Assembly: GCA_947591045.1 (NCBI GenBank)
Contig: CANQCV010000001.1
Span: 118,617-182,616, forward strand
DNA from: an uncultured Clostridia bacterium
GTDB taxonomy: Bacteria > Bacillota > Clostridia > TANB77 > CAG-508
Length of the DNA: 64,000 nt
Direction: 5' to 3'
The notes under the pieces were generated by a model that had not been told where the DNA came from, did not search any database, and saw only the letters and a program-made list of their open reading frames with translations. The stretch's first letter is position 1, and the number at the start of each line of letters is the position of its first letter. Below are positions 22,671-32,350 of the stretch, one piece after another. The translations under genes and the position numbers were made by a program.

Positions 22671-23114
22671 CTATACAAAAAATGTATAGATAATTCCAAT
22701 AATTACAGAAGCGGATATACCAAATACTAGTACCGGCCCTGCTACTGTAAACATTTTTCCACCAACTCCCATAACATATCCCTCTGATTTATATTCAATT
22801 GCTGGTGATACAATCGAATTTGCAAAGCCCGTAATTGGAACAAGCGAACCTGCTCCTGCAAATTTTCCAATTTTGTTAAATATATTTAGACCTGTTAAAA
22901 TTGCTGCAATACCTATTAAAACAATAGATACTATTGAAGAAGATGATGTTTCGTCTAAACCCTTAAATTTGCAAAAATCAAACAAAATTTGTCCAATACT
23001 ACAAATTAGTCCTCCTACCCAAAAGGCATTAAAACAATTTTTTAGGATAGGAGAATTTGGCGATTTTTGATCTACATAGTTACTATATTCTTGTTTTGTT
23101 TCAATCGGTTTCAT
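22671..23114 (-). CDS. spoVAC: Stage V sporulation protein AC (SpoVAC)
   Basis: About 147 residues starting MKPIETKQEYSNYV at ATG 23114, directly behind AAGGAGG. Membrane segments include FWVGGLICSIGQILFDF and the conserved VPITGFANSIVSPAIEYKSEG. It forms the membrane channel of the SpoVA dipicolinate transport complex. First gene of the spoVA set here; spoVAA and spoVAB are not in the window. Confidence 0.95.
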   Translation of the reverse strand: MKPIETKQEYSNYVDQKSPNSPILKNCFNAFWVGGLICSIGQILFDFCKFKGLDETSSSSIVSIVLIGIAAILTGLNIFNKIGKFAGAGSLVPITGFANSIVSPAIEYKSEGYVMGVGGKMFTVAGPVLVFGISASVIIGIIYTFFV

Positions 23115-23133
23115 AAACTTTCCCTCCTTAAAT

Positions 23134-23346
23134 TTAATCTCTATCTCTATCAACTATAAATGATATATCTAAATCTACATAATATTGAACTATTTTTTTA
23201 CCATCAATTTTAGCTCTTTGATCTATTATTTTTACAGAAGATAAATAGTCTATTGTTTTAGCTACTTCTGATACTGCTTGTACTACGGCATCTTTCCAAG
23301 ATACATTAGATGTTCCCGTAATACTTAAATGTTTCTCAATACCCAA
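23134..23346 (-). CDS. Dodecin family flavin-binding protein
   Basis: 70 residues: SITGTSNVSWKDAVVQAVSEV, KIIDQRAKIDGKKIVQYYVDLDISF. This is the beta-alpha-beta-beta dodecin fold, which assembles as dodecamers storing flavin or similar ligands. It lies 19 bases before spoVAC; a spore link is inferred from position only. Confidence 0.9.
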   Translation of the reverse strand: MGIEKHLSITGTSNVSWKDAVVQAVSEVAKTIDYLSSVKIIDQRAKIDGKKIVQYYVDLDISFIVDRDRD

Positions 23347-23436
23347 TTAAAATCAACCTCCAATTTTAAATTTATATCTATATAGTTTCCTAAAATTTTC
23401 AAATTATACCATAAATAACGAATTTATTTAATGCAC

Positions 23437-23482
23437 AAAAAAAGACAACTAAATTTTAAAATTTAATTGTCTTAATTTTTTA
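23437..23482 (-). terminator. Terminator of the infC-rpmI-rplT operon
   Basis: AAGACAACTAAATTTT and AAAATTTAATTGTCTT form a strong hairpin with flanking A-run and T-run just after rplT. Confidence 0.85.
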
Positions 23483-23494
23483 TATCACTATATT

Positions 23495-23842
23495 TTATTT
23501 TTTTGATATTTCTGCAAGTTCTGCAAAAGCTTTGCTATCGTTTACTGCAAGCTCTGCAAGCATTTTTCTATTAATTACAACATTTGCCTTTTTTAACCCT
23601 GCTATCATTTTACTATATGTTGTTCCATTCATTCTTGCAGCTGCATTAATTCTTGCTATCCATAATTTTCTAAAATTACTTTTTCTATCTTTTCTTCCTA
23701 CATATGCATACATTCCTGATTTCATAACAGCTTGTTTTGCCATTCTAAATCTATAATGTTTTGCACCATAGTATCCTTTTGCTCTTTTTAATATTTTTTT
23801 ATGTTTTTTACGAGTGATAATTGCTGTTTTTACTCTTGCCAT
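23495..23842 (-). CDS. rplT: 50S ribosomal protein L20
   Basis: 115 residues: [54 protein letters not shown], all standard L20. Assembly protein of the large subunit and, in many bacteria, autoregulator of the infC-rpmI-rplT operon. Last gene of that operon. Confidence 0.98.
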   Translation of the reverse strand: MARVKTAIITRKKHKKILKRAKGYYGAKHYRFRMAKQAVMKSGMYAYVGRKDRKSNFRKLWIARINAAARMNGTTYSKMIAGLKKANVVINRKMLAELAVNDSKAFAELAEISKK

Positions 23843-23869
23843 TTTTTTATTCCCTCCTTATTTTGCTAA

Positions 23870-24073
23870 TTAATTACCATATGGTAATAATCTTTTAATT
23901 CCTGATTCACATGTTTTATCTACATATGCGTCTTGAACTTTTCCTCTTGATTTTGCTCTTGATGTTTTGTTTGCTAAAAGATGTCTTCTATTTGATTTTG
24001 TTCTTTTTACTTTTCCTGTTGCAGTATATGAATATCTTTTCTTTGCTGCTTTGTTTGTTTTTAATTTTGCCAT
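23870..24073 (-). CDS. rpmI: 50S ribosomal protein L35
   Basis: 67 residues, MAKLKTNKAAKKRYSYTATG, RRHLLANKTSRAKSR: canonical L35. Middle gene of infC-rpmI-rplT. Confidence 0.97.
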   Translation of the reverse strand: MAKLKTNKAAKKRYSYTATGKVKRTKSNRRHLLANKTSRAKSRGKVQDAYVDKTCESGIKRLLPYGN

Positions 24074-24119
24074 AATATTTCCCCCCTAAAAATTATCTTT
24101 ATTTTAACATTAGCTAAAT

Positions 24120-24635
24120 TTATTTATCAGTTTTTTTAGCTAATATAATAAACATGTTTTTTCCTTCTAAAACGGCTTTCTTTTCTGGTGATGCAATATC
24201 TGATAAATTGTCAATAAATTTATCTAAGTTATCTTCACCTAATTTTACATAGTTTAATTCTCTTCCTCTAAATCTAACTGTTATCTTTACTTTGTTTCCA
24301 TCTTCTATAAATTTTCTGGCATTTTTTACTTTAAATTCAAAATCGTGTTGTTCAATATTTGGTGTTATTCTAATTTCTTTTACTTCTAATGTTTTTTGTT
24401 TTTTTCTAGCCTCTTTTTCTTTTTTTGCTTGCTCAAATTTATATTTTCCATAGTTCATAATCTTACAAACTGGTGGCTGTGAATTTGGCGCAACTAACAC
24501 TAAATCTAATTTTTTATCAAATGCTAAATCTAGTGCTTCATTTAAACTAACAACACCTTTTTTCTCTCCTAGGTCATCTATCAGTTGAACTTCTCTTGCT
24601 CTTATTTGTTCATTAATAAGTAATTCTTGCTTTAT
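24120..24635 (-). CDS. infC: Translation initiation factor IF-3 with a probable AUA start
   Basis: About 171 residues. GGAGGTG is followed after six bases by ATA AAG CAA GAA TTA CTT, which would give (M)KQELLINEQIRAREVQLID, the normal IF-3 beginning. No ATG is available; the TTG at 24650 overlaps the ribosome-binding site. A rare start codon on infC is the known basis of IF-3 autocontrol (AUU in E. coli). Further motifs are APNSQPPVCKIMNYGKYKFE and the C-terminal IRITPNIEQHDFEFK. Confidence 0.92.
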   Translation of the reverse strand: MKQELLINEQIRAREVQLIDDLGEKKGVVSLNEALDLAFDKKLDLVLVAPNSQPPVCKIMNYGKYKFEQAKKEKEARKKQKTLEVKEIRITPNIEQHDFEFKVKNARKFIEDGNKVKITVRFRGRELNYVKLGEDNLDKFIDNLSDIASPEKKAVLEGKNMFIILAKKTDK

Positions 24636-24647
24636 ATAAAACACCTC

Positions 24648-24690
24648 CAAAAAAAATTGATTTGTCTTAAAAAATACAAATCAACCCACA
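24648..24690 (-). terminator. Attenuator hairpin in the infC leader
   Basis: On the minus strand TTGATTTGT and ACAAATCAA flank a 10-base loop and are followed by eight T, immediately before the infC ribosome-binding site. A terminator in a ribosomal-protein leader points to attenuation of infC-rpmI-rplT; the ligand or regulator is not visible. Confidence 0.75.
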
Positions 24691-24789
24691 TAAACATATT
24701 TCATATAGTTATTTTTTATTTGAAATATAACCTTTTTCTACTTAAGATAAGGTGAGAAGTGGATTGCTTCTTCTTTAATTGACTTAATT

Positions 24790-24818
24790 ATAATACTATA
24801 TTTTGTGTAAAAAGTCAA
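24790..24818 (-). promoter_or_regulatory. Promoter of infC-rpmI-rplT
   Basis: On the minus strand TTGACT, 17 bases, TATTAT. It leaves a leader of roughly 150 bases before infC, which contains the attenuator hairpin. Confidence 0.7.
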
Positions 24819-24867
24819 GTAAAAACTAATAATTTTATTGTATTTTAGCAAATTTTCCTTTTTATAC

Positions 24868-24896
24868 TTGACTTTTTCACCTATTTATTATAAAAT
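24868..24896 (+). promoter_or_regulatory. Promoter and leader of rplM-rpsI
   Basis: TTGACT, 17 bases, TAAAAT on the plus strand, back to back with the infC promoter. The leader of about 100 bases contains TTAAGAACTTCTCCCCGGTG followed by GTTCTTTGAA, a hairpin likely to be the ribosomal-protein leader for rplM. Confidence 0.6.
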
Positions 24897-25009
24897 ATTA
24901 TAGCGTTATAATAGTTTGTAACCTATTTTTTAAGAACTTCTCCCCGGTGGTTCTTTGAATTTTAGGGTAACATATAAATTTAATTATGAAATGGAGGACA
25001 TATATTACC

Positions 25010-25444
25010 ATGAATAATACAACATATAGTATTAAAAAAAGTGAAATTGAAAGAAAATGGTATATTATTGATGCTGATAATAAGCCATTAGGTAGAGTTG
25101 CTACTGAGGCTGCTAAATTATTAAGAGGAAAACATAAACCAACTTATACTCCAAACATGGATGTTGGAGACCATGTTATTATAGTAAACTGTGGTAAAGT
25201 TGCTTTAACAGGAAAAAAACTAGATCAAAAAATTTATAGACATCATTCAGGATATATTGGTGGAATGAAAGAAATGACTGCAAGAGAATTATTAAATAAA
25301 AGTCCTGAACAAATGATGATGCGTGCAGTAAAAGGAATGCTTCCACATAATAGCCTTGGAAGACAAATGCTTAAAAAATTAAGAGTATATGCTGGTAGCG
25401 AACATGAAAATGCAGCTCAAAAACCAGAAGTTTGGAATTTTTAA
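25010..25444 (+). CDS. rplM: 50S ribosomal protein L13
   Basis: About 144 residues from ATG 25010 ([18 protein letters not shown]), behind ATGGAGG. Contains [20 protein letters not shown] and [16 protein letters not shown], standard L13. The longer frame from 24986 would place the ribosome-binding site inside the gene. Operon with rpsI. Confidence 0.96.
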   Translation: MNNTTYSIKKSEIERKWYIIDADNKPLGRVATEAAKLLRGKHKPTYTPNMDVGDHVIIVNCGKVALTGKKLDQKIYRHHSGYIGGMKEMTARELLNKSPEQMMMRAVKGMLPHNSLGRQMLKKLRVYAGSEHENAAQKPEVWNF

Positions 25445-25469
25445 AAAATAGTAAAGGGAGGATATAAAA

Positions 25470-25877
25470 ATGCCTAAAGCAAAAAAAGATAAAATAATGT
25501 TCTATGGTACTGGAAGAAGAAAAAGCTCAATTGCTAGAGTTAGATTAGTAGAGGGAACTGGAGCTATTACTATTAATGGTAAAGATATAAATGAATATTT
25601 AGGAACTGACACTTTAAAAGTAATTGTAAGACAACCACTAACAGCTACAAATACTACTGATAAATATGATGTTATTTGCAAAGTACAAGGCGGTGGCTTT
25701 ACAGGTCAAGCTGGTGCAATTCGTTTAGGTGTTGCAAGAGCTTTATTAGAGGCAAATGCTGAATATAGACCAACTTTAAAATCTGCTGGATTCTTAACAA
25801 GAGATTCTCGTAAGAAAGAAAGAAAGAAGTATGGTCTTAAAAAAGCTAGAAAAGCACCACAATTTAGTAAAAGATAA
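25470..25877 (+). CDS. rpsI: 30S ribosomal protein S9
   Basis: 135 residues: [38 protein letters not shown], and the basic tail ending [12 protein letters not shown] that reaches the P-site. Second gene of rplM-rpsI, 25 bases after rplM. Confidence 0.98.
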   Translation: MPKAKKDKIMFYGTGRRKSSIARVRLVEGTGAITINGKDINEYLGTDTLKVIVRQPLTATNTTDKYDVICKVQGGGFTGQAGAIRLGVARALLEANAEYRPTLKSAGFLTRDSRKKERKKYGLKKARKAPQFSKR

Positions 25878-25885
25878 AACATATA

Positions 25886-25917
25886 CCCCAGAAATCTATT
25901 TTCTGGGGTTTTCTTTA
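25886..25917. terminator. Terminator after rpsI
   Basis: CCCCAGAAA and TTTCTGGGG with a short loop and T-run, between the convergent rpsI and yunB genes. Confidence 0.9.
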
Positions 25918-26658
25918 TTCTATAATGTCAACTGCATTATCTTTATTTAGGTTCTCTAAATCATAGTATGTAGTAGGTATATTGCCAACAATAATTCCTT
26001 CTGCAAGTAATACTTGATTTATAATCTGTTCTTCTATATTATCAAATGGTGTAAGTATAACAGTATTACATCTTACCTCTAAATAAACTCTATGCAAAGT
26101 TTGATTTATTCCTGCCTCAATAAATTCTGATTTAAGGCTAGTTTCAATGTTTCCAACTACAGAAACCTTTATTTCAATATCTGGTCCTCTTCCTGAAAAA
26201 AACTTACTTCCAGTAAAGTTTCCCATTTTAATAAAGAAATGTCCATTTTCTACTTTGTTTAGTTCTTCTTGTATTTTAACAGGGATATCTGACACAATTT
26301 TATTTATTATAATCATATTAGCACTAATCATTTTCACATTGCCCTCACTATCTTTTGTAACATTCATTAAATCTTCGTATTGATAATTATTCATAACAAG
26401 ACTTGCTTGTTCATTTGATATTTTAGTTGCTATTGCTTTTGCTGTATTGATACATTGTGCATCTATAATTGGCTCAATAATATCAATTAGCGTATTTGCC
26501 ACTAGAAATGATATTATCAAAACAGAAAATATCTTTATAACTTTTCTCGTTTTTTGTTTTGAAACATTATTTTTACTTTCTGTAAAAAATCTTAGTTCTG
26601 GAAATTTTAATCTACTTCTACTATAAATTCTTTCAATTCTATTTTTATCATCAGCCAT
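25915..26658 (-). CDS. yunB: Sporulation protein YunB
   Basis: 247 residues. A membrane helix near residues 42-60 (IFSVLIISFLVANTLIDII) is followed by the YunB domain with INKIVSDIPVKIQEELNKVE, FSGRGPDIEIKVSVVGN and the C-terminal NTVILTPFDNIEEQIINQ. YunB is a mother-cell sporulation membrane protein of unclear activity. It overlaps the upstream SPOCS/LysM gene by eight bases, so the two are translationally coupled. Confidence 0.9.
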   Translation of the reverse strand: MADDKNRIERIYSRSRLKFPELRFFTESKNNVSKQKTRKVIKIFSVLIISFLVANTLIDIIEPIIDAQCINTAKAIATKISNEQASLVMNNYQYEDLMNVTKDSEGNVKMISANMIIINKIVSDIPVKIQEELNKVENGHFFIKMGNFTGSKFFSGRGPDIEIKVSVVGNIETSLKSEFIEAGINQTLHRVYLEVRCNTVILTPFDNIEEQIINQVLLAEGIIVGNIPTTYYDLENLNKDNAVDIIE

Positions 26659-28180
26659 TATATCTAGGAATAAATAATTGTTGCGATATACTTAATCTGT
26701 CAGGATCATCTATTCCATTTACCCTCACAATTTCTTCTGATGTACTTCCAAATTTCTTTGCAATTTGCCATAATGTATCTCCTGGTTTTACAAAATATAC
26801 TACCATACTATATTGATTTATTGCTCTATTTTCGTCTTCTTTAATATCATCTATAATATTTATATCTGCATTTTTTACTAAAGTAGTATTAAAAACAATA
26901 TCTACTTTTATCTCAACACTATTGTCTGAAGTAACTATAAAGTCTTGCATGCCTATTTCTATCAATGTTTCTATGTTTGAATTAGTATTTATACCATCAA
27001 AATCTACATTAAAATTAAACGGAATTGTTATAAGCTTAGTATCTATTCCACTTTGGTTTGAACCTGCATAAATAAAATTTAATTTCAATTCTCCCTCGTA
27101 TAAAACTCTTCCATTTAACAGTGTCTGCTTTAAAATTTCTGTTTTAATCTCAACATCATATATTTTGTTTCCTTGTAATTCCATAATTTGCTGATTTTCT
27201 CTAATAGAGCATGTATTTTGCATAGTTTGTCTTGTTTGCATAACCTTTATACTTCTTTGTGTAAAGTTTAAATTAACAGATGGGCTATATAAATCTTGAA
27301 TCAAATTAATCTCCTGATTTTCATATGCCTCACAAAATATCTCTAATTCTGCCTCTACATAAATAGAGTGTTCTTCTACACTATTTGGTTTTACAATTAA
27401 ATTTTTAATTTCATATTTAACATCACACATATGTGTTTCTGCAATATCTGGAATATCAATAAAGCCCATTACAGGTATAACATTTTGAACAACATTTATA
27501 CGATTATCTTCTGTTAAATATAGAATTTTAACATCCATATCTGATTTTGCCAAAACTTTATTATAACTAATTTTAGTATCTTTATTGTTTATTTTTACAT
27601 CAACTTTCATAATTTCTGCTAAATTATCAATATTATCTAATACAAATGTGTCTTTAGCATATACTTTTGTCGTTCCGCTTCCAATTAGTGAATGAACATT
27701 TACACTTGTATTTAATGTCTGTACATCATTCAATTTTACCCCCGCTATTATATCTACATTTTCATTTGCACTTATTTTAACCTCTATCTCCATAACTGCC
27801 TTAGTATTTACTTTTCTTCCATTTAAGACTTTACATTCCATATTTTTCAAAACTACATTTGTTTCTAACATCATATCTTGTTTTGCTTTTGGCATATCTA
27901 TAACTTGTGTAAAATCAATATTGCTATTAATACTTCTTATACTTCCATTTTCATCATCTGCTAAATACATAATATATGCATTGATACTTCCGTCAATTCT
28001 AACTTTACCGTCCATAATTTCTTTTTTATAAATACAAACTGTACCACTTGTACTAATTGCACTTAGGATATCTGGCTTTATATCAGGAATGATACTATCT
28101 GCCTCTGCTACTATACTCTCATTTTTTTGTTCAATAATTTGATTAATACATACGCTATCTTTGGTCGTCTCAATAGCCAT
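26651..28180 (-). CDS. SPOCS (DUF3794) repeat protein with C-terminal LysM
   Basis: 509 residues. Three SPOCS-type beta domains make up most of the protein, with repeated units such as VIDMPKAKQDMMLETNV, and a LysM domain VKPGDTLWQIAKKFGSTSEE lies at residues about 462-505. DUF3794/LysM proteins (SafA/SpoVID-like logic) act in assembly of the spore surface, with LysM binding the cortex side. Expressed with yunB. Confidence 0.9.
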   Translation of the reverse strand: MAIETTKDSVCINQIIEQKNESIVAEADSIIPDIKPDILSAISTSGTVCIYKKEIMDGKVRIDGSINAYIMYLADDENGSIRSINSNIDFTQVIDMPKAKQDMMLETNVVLKNMECKVLNGRKVNTKAVMEIEVKISANENVDIIAGVKLNDVQTLNTSVNVHSLIGSGTTKVYAKDTFVLDNIDNLAEIMKVDVKINNKDTKISYNKVLAKSDMDVKILYLTEDNRINVVQNVIPVMGFIDIPDIAETHMCDVKYEIKNLIVKPNSVEEHSIYVEAELEIFCEAYENQEINLIQDLYSPSVNLNFTQRSIKVMQTRQTMQNTCSIRENQQIMELQGNKIYDVEIKTEILKQTLLNGRVLYEGELKLNFIYAGSNQSGIDTKLITIPFNFNVDFDGINTNSNIETLIEIGMQDFIVTSDNSVEIKVDIVFNTTLVKNADINIIDDIKEDENRAINQYSMVVYFVKPGDTLWQIAKKFGSTSEEIVRVNGIDDPDRLSISQQLFIPRYNG

Positions 28181-28225
28181 ATTAAACCCCTCCTTAAATA
28201 TCTAATTAGTAATGTATATTTAAGG

Positions 28226-28262
28226 ACACAAAAAAAAATTCCTAAAATTTAGGAATTTTTTA
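28226..28262. terminator. Terminator downstream of veg
   Basis: AAATTCCTAAA and TTTAGGAATTT palindrome with flanking A- and T-runs, located between veg (minus strand, upstream) and the SPOCS gene. Confidence 0.85.
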
Positions 28263-28272
28263 TATTTTTTAC

Positions 28273-28563
28273 TTATACTTTCTGTTTTTTTACTTCTGAA
28301 ATTGGTGGAATAAGTGGACTATATCCATTTCCGTCAAATACATCAACTTCAACTGTTCTTGTTAAAACATCTGTATAACTATAAGTAACATTTCCCTCAT
28401 CTTCCTCATATTTTATAACAAAAATATTTGGATATGCTTTTTCTATTGTGGCTTCTTTCTCAAACGATTTACTTCTCCCTAGTGAACCTTTTACAATTAT
28501 CTTTTGTCCTATCATTTCATTAATATCTGTCTTTAAACTCGTAATATCATTTGGGCAAATCAT
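28273..28563 (-). CDS. veg: Veg protein
   Basis: 96 residues with the Veg-family core: SLKTDINEMIGQKIIVKGSL, GRSKSFEKEATIEKAYPNIF and SYTDVLTRTVEVDVFD. In B. subtilis Veg affects biofilm genes and is strongly expressed in growth and outgrowth. The length is at the upper end for the family, with a short proline-rich tail. Confidence 0.92.
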   Translation of the reverse strand: MICPNDITSLKTDINEMIGQKIIVKGSLGRSKSFEKEATIEKAYPNIFVIKYEEDEGNVTYSYTDVLTRTVEVDVFDGNGYSPLIPPISEVKKQKV

Positions 28564-28735
28564 TTTGTATCACCTACTTTTCTATTGATGCCCTGATTAT
28601 ATCACACAGTACACTTAAAGTCAAAAAAACTCGTTCAATGTCGTTTCTTTGTATCTCGCTTATATCAAGCGTTTCAAGAGTTTTGTGTAGGTATATTACA
28701 TTTATGTTACAATTATGTTACAAGAATATTACAAG

Positions 28736-30568
28736 CTATTTAATTGTCTTTTTATATAATAGATCATACTGTAATATATTGTAGTTATCTATAAGCTCAC
28801 CTTTAATATTTTGTGAATCACATAGATTTTTATTCTTATCTATAACATATCTTTCTGTAAATACTGGATATTCTTTATAAAAATTACTAATATATTTGTA
28901 ATACCATGGAAGGTTAATATTTGCATTTTCTAACATATACATTGATAAGCCACCCAAAGAAACATTTTCTATTCCTTCTAATTTTAAATCATAGTTTGTC
29001 CATATAATATATGGTGTTGAATACTTTTCTATACTTTCTCCAAACGCTGATTCATGTATTTTATTTAAATGTGGAAGATGGTCTCCAAACAATACTATCA
29101 TAACAGGCTCTTCTCTTTGGCTAAAATAATCAACCAAATATTCATATGATTTATCTAAATTATATATTCCCTGTGAATATGCCTTTAGCTCTTTAATTTC
29201 CTCTTCAGAAAATTTATCTGATTTTACATCTATATTATAAGTGTCATATTTAGTTTCTTCATATGGAAGATGTGATTCTATCGTTATAGTAAATATAAAC
29301 TTTTTGTCTTCATTACAATTTTCATATTGCTGTATAATCTGTTTTGCTGTATCCATATCAGATACTGTATCATCTGTGACTCCAAAATCTTCTTTAAATA
29401 CCATTTTATTAAAACCTAAATCTCTATATACATTAATCCTATTGTAAAAATTTCCATCATTAGGGTGAATCGCAATATTATAATATCCTTCATGGCTTAA
29501 AGTCGTTAAAATTGAGTTCGTTTTTGTTTTTATTATTTGCGAATATGGATACCTTTTTCCATTTAAAAATCTTGCTGTACTTGCTGTCAAAAATTCAAAT
29601 TCTGACATTGAAGTTTCGCCACCATATATATCAACAATTGCATTACCACTTGCATATTGTTTTGATAATTGCCTATATGTTGATAGTGGATCAGCTGTAT
29701 AAGTTACATCTTTTATTTTAGTCGGATCTGATAACGATTCTGCCATAACCACAATTATATTTGGTTTTACACCAGTTTCTTCTATTTCCTGATTTTCTGT
29801 ATTTTCTACTTGACTTTTTATCTCTTCTAGCTTTGCTTGACTATAAATATCTAATTTAGGTGAGTCTACAAGTTTATATACATTTTTAAAAAAGTATATT
29901 ACTCCACTATATATGCGATAGTCAGATTTTAAAACATACTTTTCTTCTGGTAAATATTTTCCCCAACTAAAAAATAAAGTAGATATTAATATGATAATCG
30001 CTAAACATAATTTTAATATATTAATAGATTTTTTCTTTGTTATCGTTTCCCATTTCGTATATGATGTAATAAGTCCTTGTATTAATAACACAATTATATT
30101 TACAAATATTTGTATAATTATTATAGGTTGAATTGTTAAATTTCCGTATTTTGCTATTTCAAGAGCATTACCAACTAGTAATATATCTTCTGGTAAAAAT
30201 GGCTTTTGTGTTATAGCTACTTTATAAAATGATATAATTGATATTGTTTGAAACAATATACTTAAACAAATATTTCTTATTATGCTCTTTTTAAAAATTA
30301 CTTTAAATAAAATAGAAAAACCTATTATTATCAGTAATTCATATATAATTGTCACTATAAAAGCTGGAGTTTCAAATATGTGCATAAAAATCATTTTTTT
30401 CATTAAAAAGAACTCTTTATTACACATATTAGAAATACAAAATATTAAATATGGATATAAAAAATTAAAAATTATCTTTTGTATAATTACTTTTATTTTC
30501 TTACCTTTTACAGCTTTGCTTTCTTCATTATTTACCAATTCTTCTTTTTTTATTTCTACTTTTTCCAC
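28736..30568 (-). CDS. LTA-synthase-like sulfatase-fold membrane enzyme
   Basis: 610 residues: five to six membrane helices in the first 215, then an extracellular alkaline-phosphatase/sulfatase-type domain with NIIVVMAESLSDPTK (metal-site start), YGGETSMSEFEFLTAS with the nucleophile Thr, IAIHPNDGNFYNR and VLFGDHLPHL. Enzymes of this type transfer glycerol phosphate from phosphatidylglycerol to build lipoteichoic acid or decorate surface polymers. The exact acceptor is not evident. Confidence 0.9.
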   Translation of the reverse strand: MEKVEIKKEELVNNEESKAVKGKKIKVIIQKIIFNFLYPYLIFCISNMCNKEFFLMKKMIFMHIFETPAFIVTIIYELLIIIGFSILFKVIFKKSIIRNICLSILFQTISIISFYKVAITQKPFLPEDILLVGNALEIAKYGNLTIQPIIIIQIFVNIIVLLIQGLITSYTKWETITKKKSINILKLCLAIIILISTLFFSWGKYLPEEKYVLKSDYRIYSGVIYFFKNVYKLVDSPKLDIYSQAKLEEIKSQVENTENQEIEETGVKPNIIVVMAESLSDPTKIKDVTYTADPLSTYRQLSKQYASGNAIVDIYGGETSMSEFEFLTASTARFLNGKRYPYSQIIKTKTNSILTTLSHEGYYNIAIHPNDGNFYNRINVYRDLGFNKMVFKEDFGVTDDTVSDMDTAKQIIQQYENCNEDKKFIFTITIESHLPYEETKYDTYNIDVKSDKFSEEEIKELKAYSQGIYNLDKSYEYLVDYFSQREEPVMIVLFGDHLPHLNKIHESAFGESIEKYSTPYIIWTNYDLKLEGIENVSLGGLSMYMLENANINLPWYYKYISNFYKEYPVFTERYVIDKNKNLCDSQNIKGELIDNYNILQYDLLYKKTIK

Positions 30569-30632
30569 TTCTATTTTATTCCTTCGTTTTTTTCTTATAA
30601 TAACACTACTTATTTATTAATTCAAGTCTTTT

Positions 30633-31475
30633 TTATATCTCTAAAATTTTCTTTTTACCATTTGCCCCAATTCCATCAATTCCCCTATTTCCATCTCTTA
30701 ATTCTTCTTCTATGTCTCTTATTGTAATATATTTGTTAAAATCTGTTGTAGCTATTCTTTCCGCTACAATTAAAGGATCTATGAAATCAATTAATATTCT
30801 TGCAGGTGAAGATGCAAAATTTGCTCCTGCCTCTATTAACCCCTCATAATAGCTTTGACATGCACCTGCAAAAATAACTAAATCAGCTTTTGAATTTCTT
30901 GCTTGTCTTGCTTTTTTTACCGTTTCAATAAAATATCTTGAATTTCTGTAATTGTAAATATCATGATATTTAATTCCACCTTTAATCATTCCATCATGTC
31001 CGGTAATTACCAATATATCAGGATTATATCTATCAATTAAGCTAGATACAACAGATACTTGTCTATATTCTGGAACATTTTTTACAATAGCTTTTAGCCC
31101 CATTTTTTTATAAAACACATTTGATTTTTCGCTATATCTTCTATCTCCGTCTAAATGCAAGATTCTCCCAGTATAAATAATTTTATTACTCCTTTTTGAC
31201 TTTTGTTCTTCATACTGCTTACTATTTAATTTTTCTATAAATCTATTTTCTAATACTTTTTCGGTATTTTCTATTGTTTTTTTATCAATTAACTCTAAAT
31301 CTTCGATATCGCTGTCTGCTTGAATTCTAATATCCAAACCTTTTAATAAAACAACTACATTGCGATTACTTGATTTTATAATTTTGTCTACAACAAATAA
31401 TATATCTTTATTGTATGATTTTCTACCTACTATGTCTCCTCTTTTTATTTTTTCCACTTTTTTCACCTCATACAT
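30633..31475 (-). CDS. yabG: Sporulation-specific protease YabG
   Basis: 280 residues: KRGDIVGRKSYNKDILFVVD, ILHLDGDRRYSEKSNVFYKK, DILVITGHDGMIKGG, IFAGACQSYYEGLIEAGANF. These are the YabG motifs, including the His and Cys that make up the catalytic site. YabG trims spore-coat proteins and, in clostridia, processes germination proteases. Confidence 0.95.
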   Translation of the reverse strand: MYEVKKVEKIKRGDIVGRKSYNKDILFVVDKIIKSSNRNVVVLLKGLDIRIQADSDIEDLELIDKKTIENTEKVLENRFIEKLNSKQYEEQKSKRSNKIIYTGRILHLDGDRRYSEKSNVFYKKMGLKAIVKNVPEYRQVSVVSSLIDRYNPDILVITGHDGMIKGGIKYHDIYNYRNSRYFIETVKKARQARNSKADLVIFAGACQSYYEGLIEAGANFASSPARILIDFIDPLIVAERIATTDFNKYITIRDIEEELRDGNRGIDGIGANGKKKILEI

Positions 31476-31525
31476 ACTACTATAATATGTCGAAGTTTGT
31501 AAAAAGGTGAAAATTAAGCCAAATA

Positions 31526-31567
31526 AAAAAGGAAACTTGCAATTAAAGCTCGCTTCCTTTTTTATAA
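31526..31567. terminator. Terminator between cohesin gene and yabG
   Basis: AAAAAAGGAA and TTCCTTTTTT flank a loop of about 20 bases; it lies downstream of the cohesin gene on the minus strand. Confidence 0.6.
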
Positions 31568-31574
31568 ATATTTT

Positions 31575-32315
31575 TTATTTGTTCATTTTTTTAATTTTAG
31601 TATTTATTTTTATAATTCTAACTAAAAATGCAATCATTATAATAACTGATATACTAATTAATGTTAAAATAAGTGTATTTCCAGTTACTCCTGTTTGTGG
31701 TAATTTTTCTTTACTTACAGTGTTATCTTTGTTTTTATCACTATCAGTTGATGGTTTTTTATTATTATCCTCTTTGTCCCCATCATTTTCTGTATTTTCT
31801 TTTTCGTCTTCTTTGTCAGTACTTGGATTTGATGTTTTTTCTACAACTTTTATAGATGTTTCAGCACTTCCAAAATCTTTTCTTTCATTAACATCCATAT
31901 CTGTAATAGAAATTTTAGCAGTTCCTGTAAAATCTGATTTTACTTTAAATTCTAACTCAAAAGCCTTTGAATTAGCATCTATCTTTCCTGCTCCAAAGCT
32001 AAATCCACCTGTTGTTTTTTGATAGTTACTTCCTTCTACTGCTAAGTCCCAACCAGCATCTCTATTTGTAGTTACTTTTTGTAATTCTAACGCATTAGTA
32101 TCGTATACTATTTTACCGCCAAATTCAACCATATTTTCGTCTGTATTAAAATTAGAGAAATTAACTGATATAACGACTGTATCTCCTGGGTTATACTCAC
32201 TTTTGTTGCTTGTTAATACAACTCCTCCTGTTGTAGCTCCATAAACAGTGTTTAATGCACCGATAACTATTATTGTAACTAGTAATACTAAAATTTGTTT
32301 TAATTTGTTCTTCAT
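31575..32315 (-). CDS. Cell-wall-anchored cohesin-domain protein (LPQTG)
   Basis: 246 residues. Signal peptide (residues 1-26, cut near VYGA), a cohesin-type beta sandwich (VVLTSNKSEYNPGDTVVISV ... KISITDMDVNE, about 30-140), an acidic Lys/Asp/Asn/Ser linker (about 150-200), then LPQTG near 206, a membrane helix and a basic tail. It should be fixed to peptidoglycan by sortase; one sortase gene lies at 49180. The neighbouring gene, 35 bases upstream in the same direction, ends in a dockerin, so this is a plausible receptor for it. Confidence 0.88.
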   Translation of the reverse strand: MKNKLKQILVLLVTIIVIGALNTVYGATTGGVVLTSNKSEYNPGDTVVISVNFSNFNTDENMVEFGGKIVYDTNALELQKVTTNRDAGWDLAVEGSNYQKTTGGFSFGAGKIDANSKAFELEFKVKSDFTGTAKISITDMDVNERKDFGSAETSIKVVEKTSNPSTDKEDEKENTENDGDKEDNNKKPSTDSDKNKDNTVSKEKLPQTGVTGNTLILTLISISVIIMIAFLVRIIKINTKIKKMNK

Positions 32316-32350
32316 TGTAAATTTTCCTTTCCTTACACATACATTTATTA

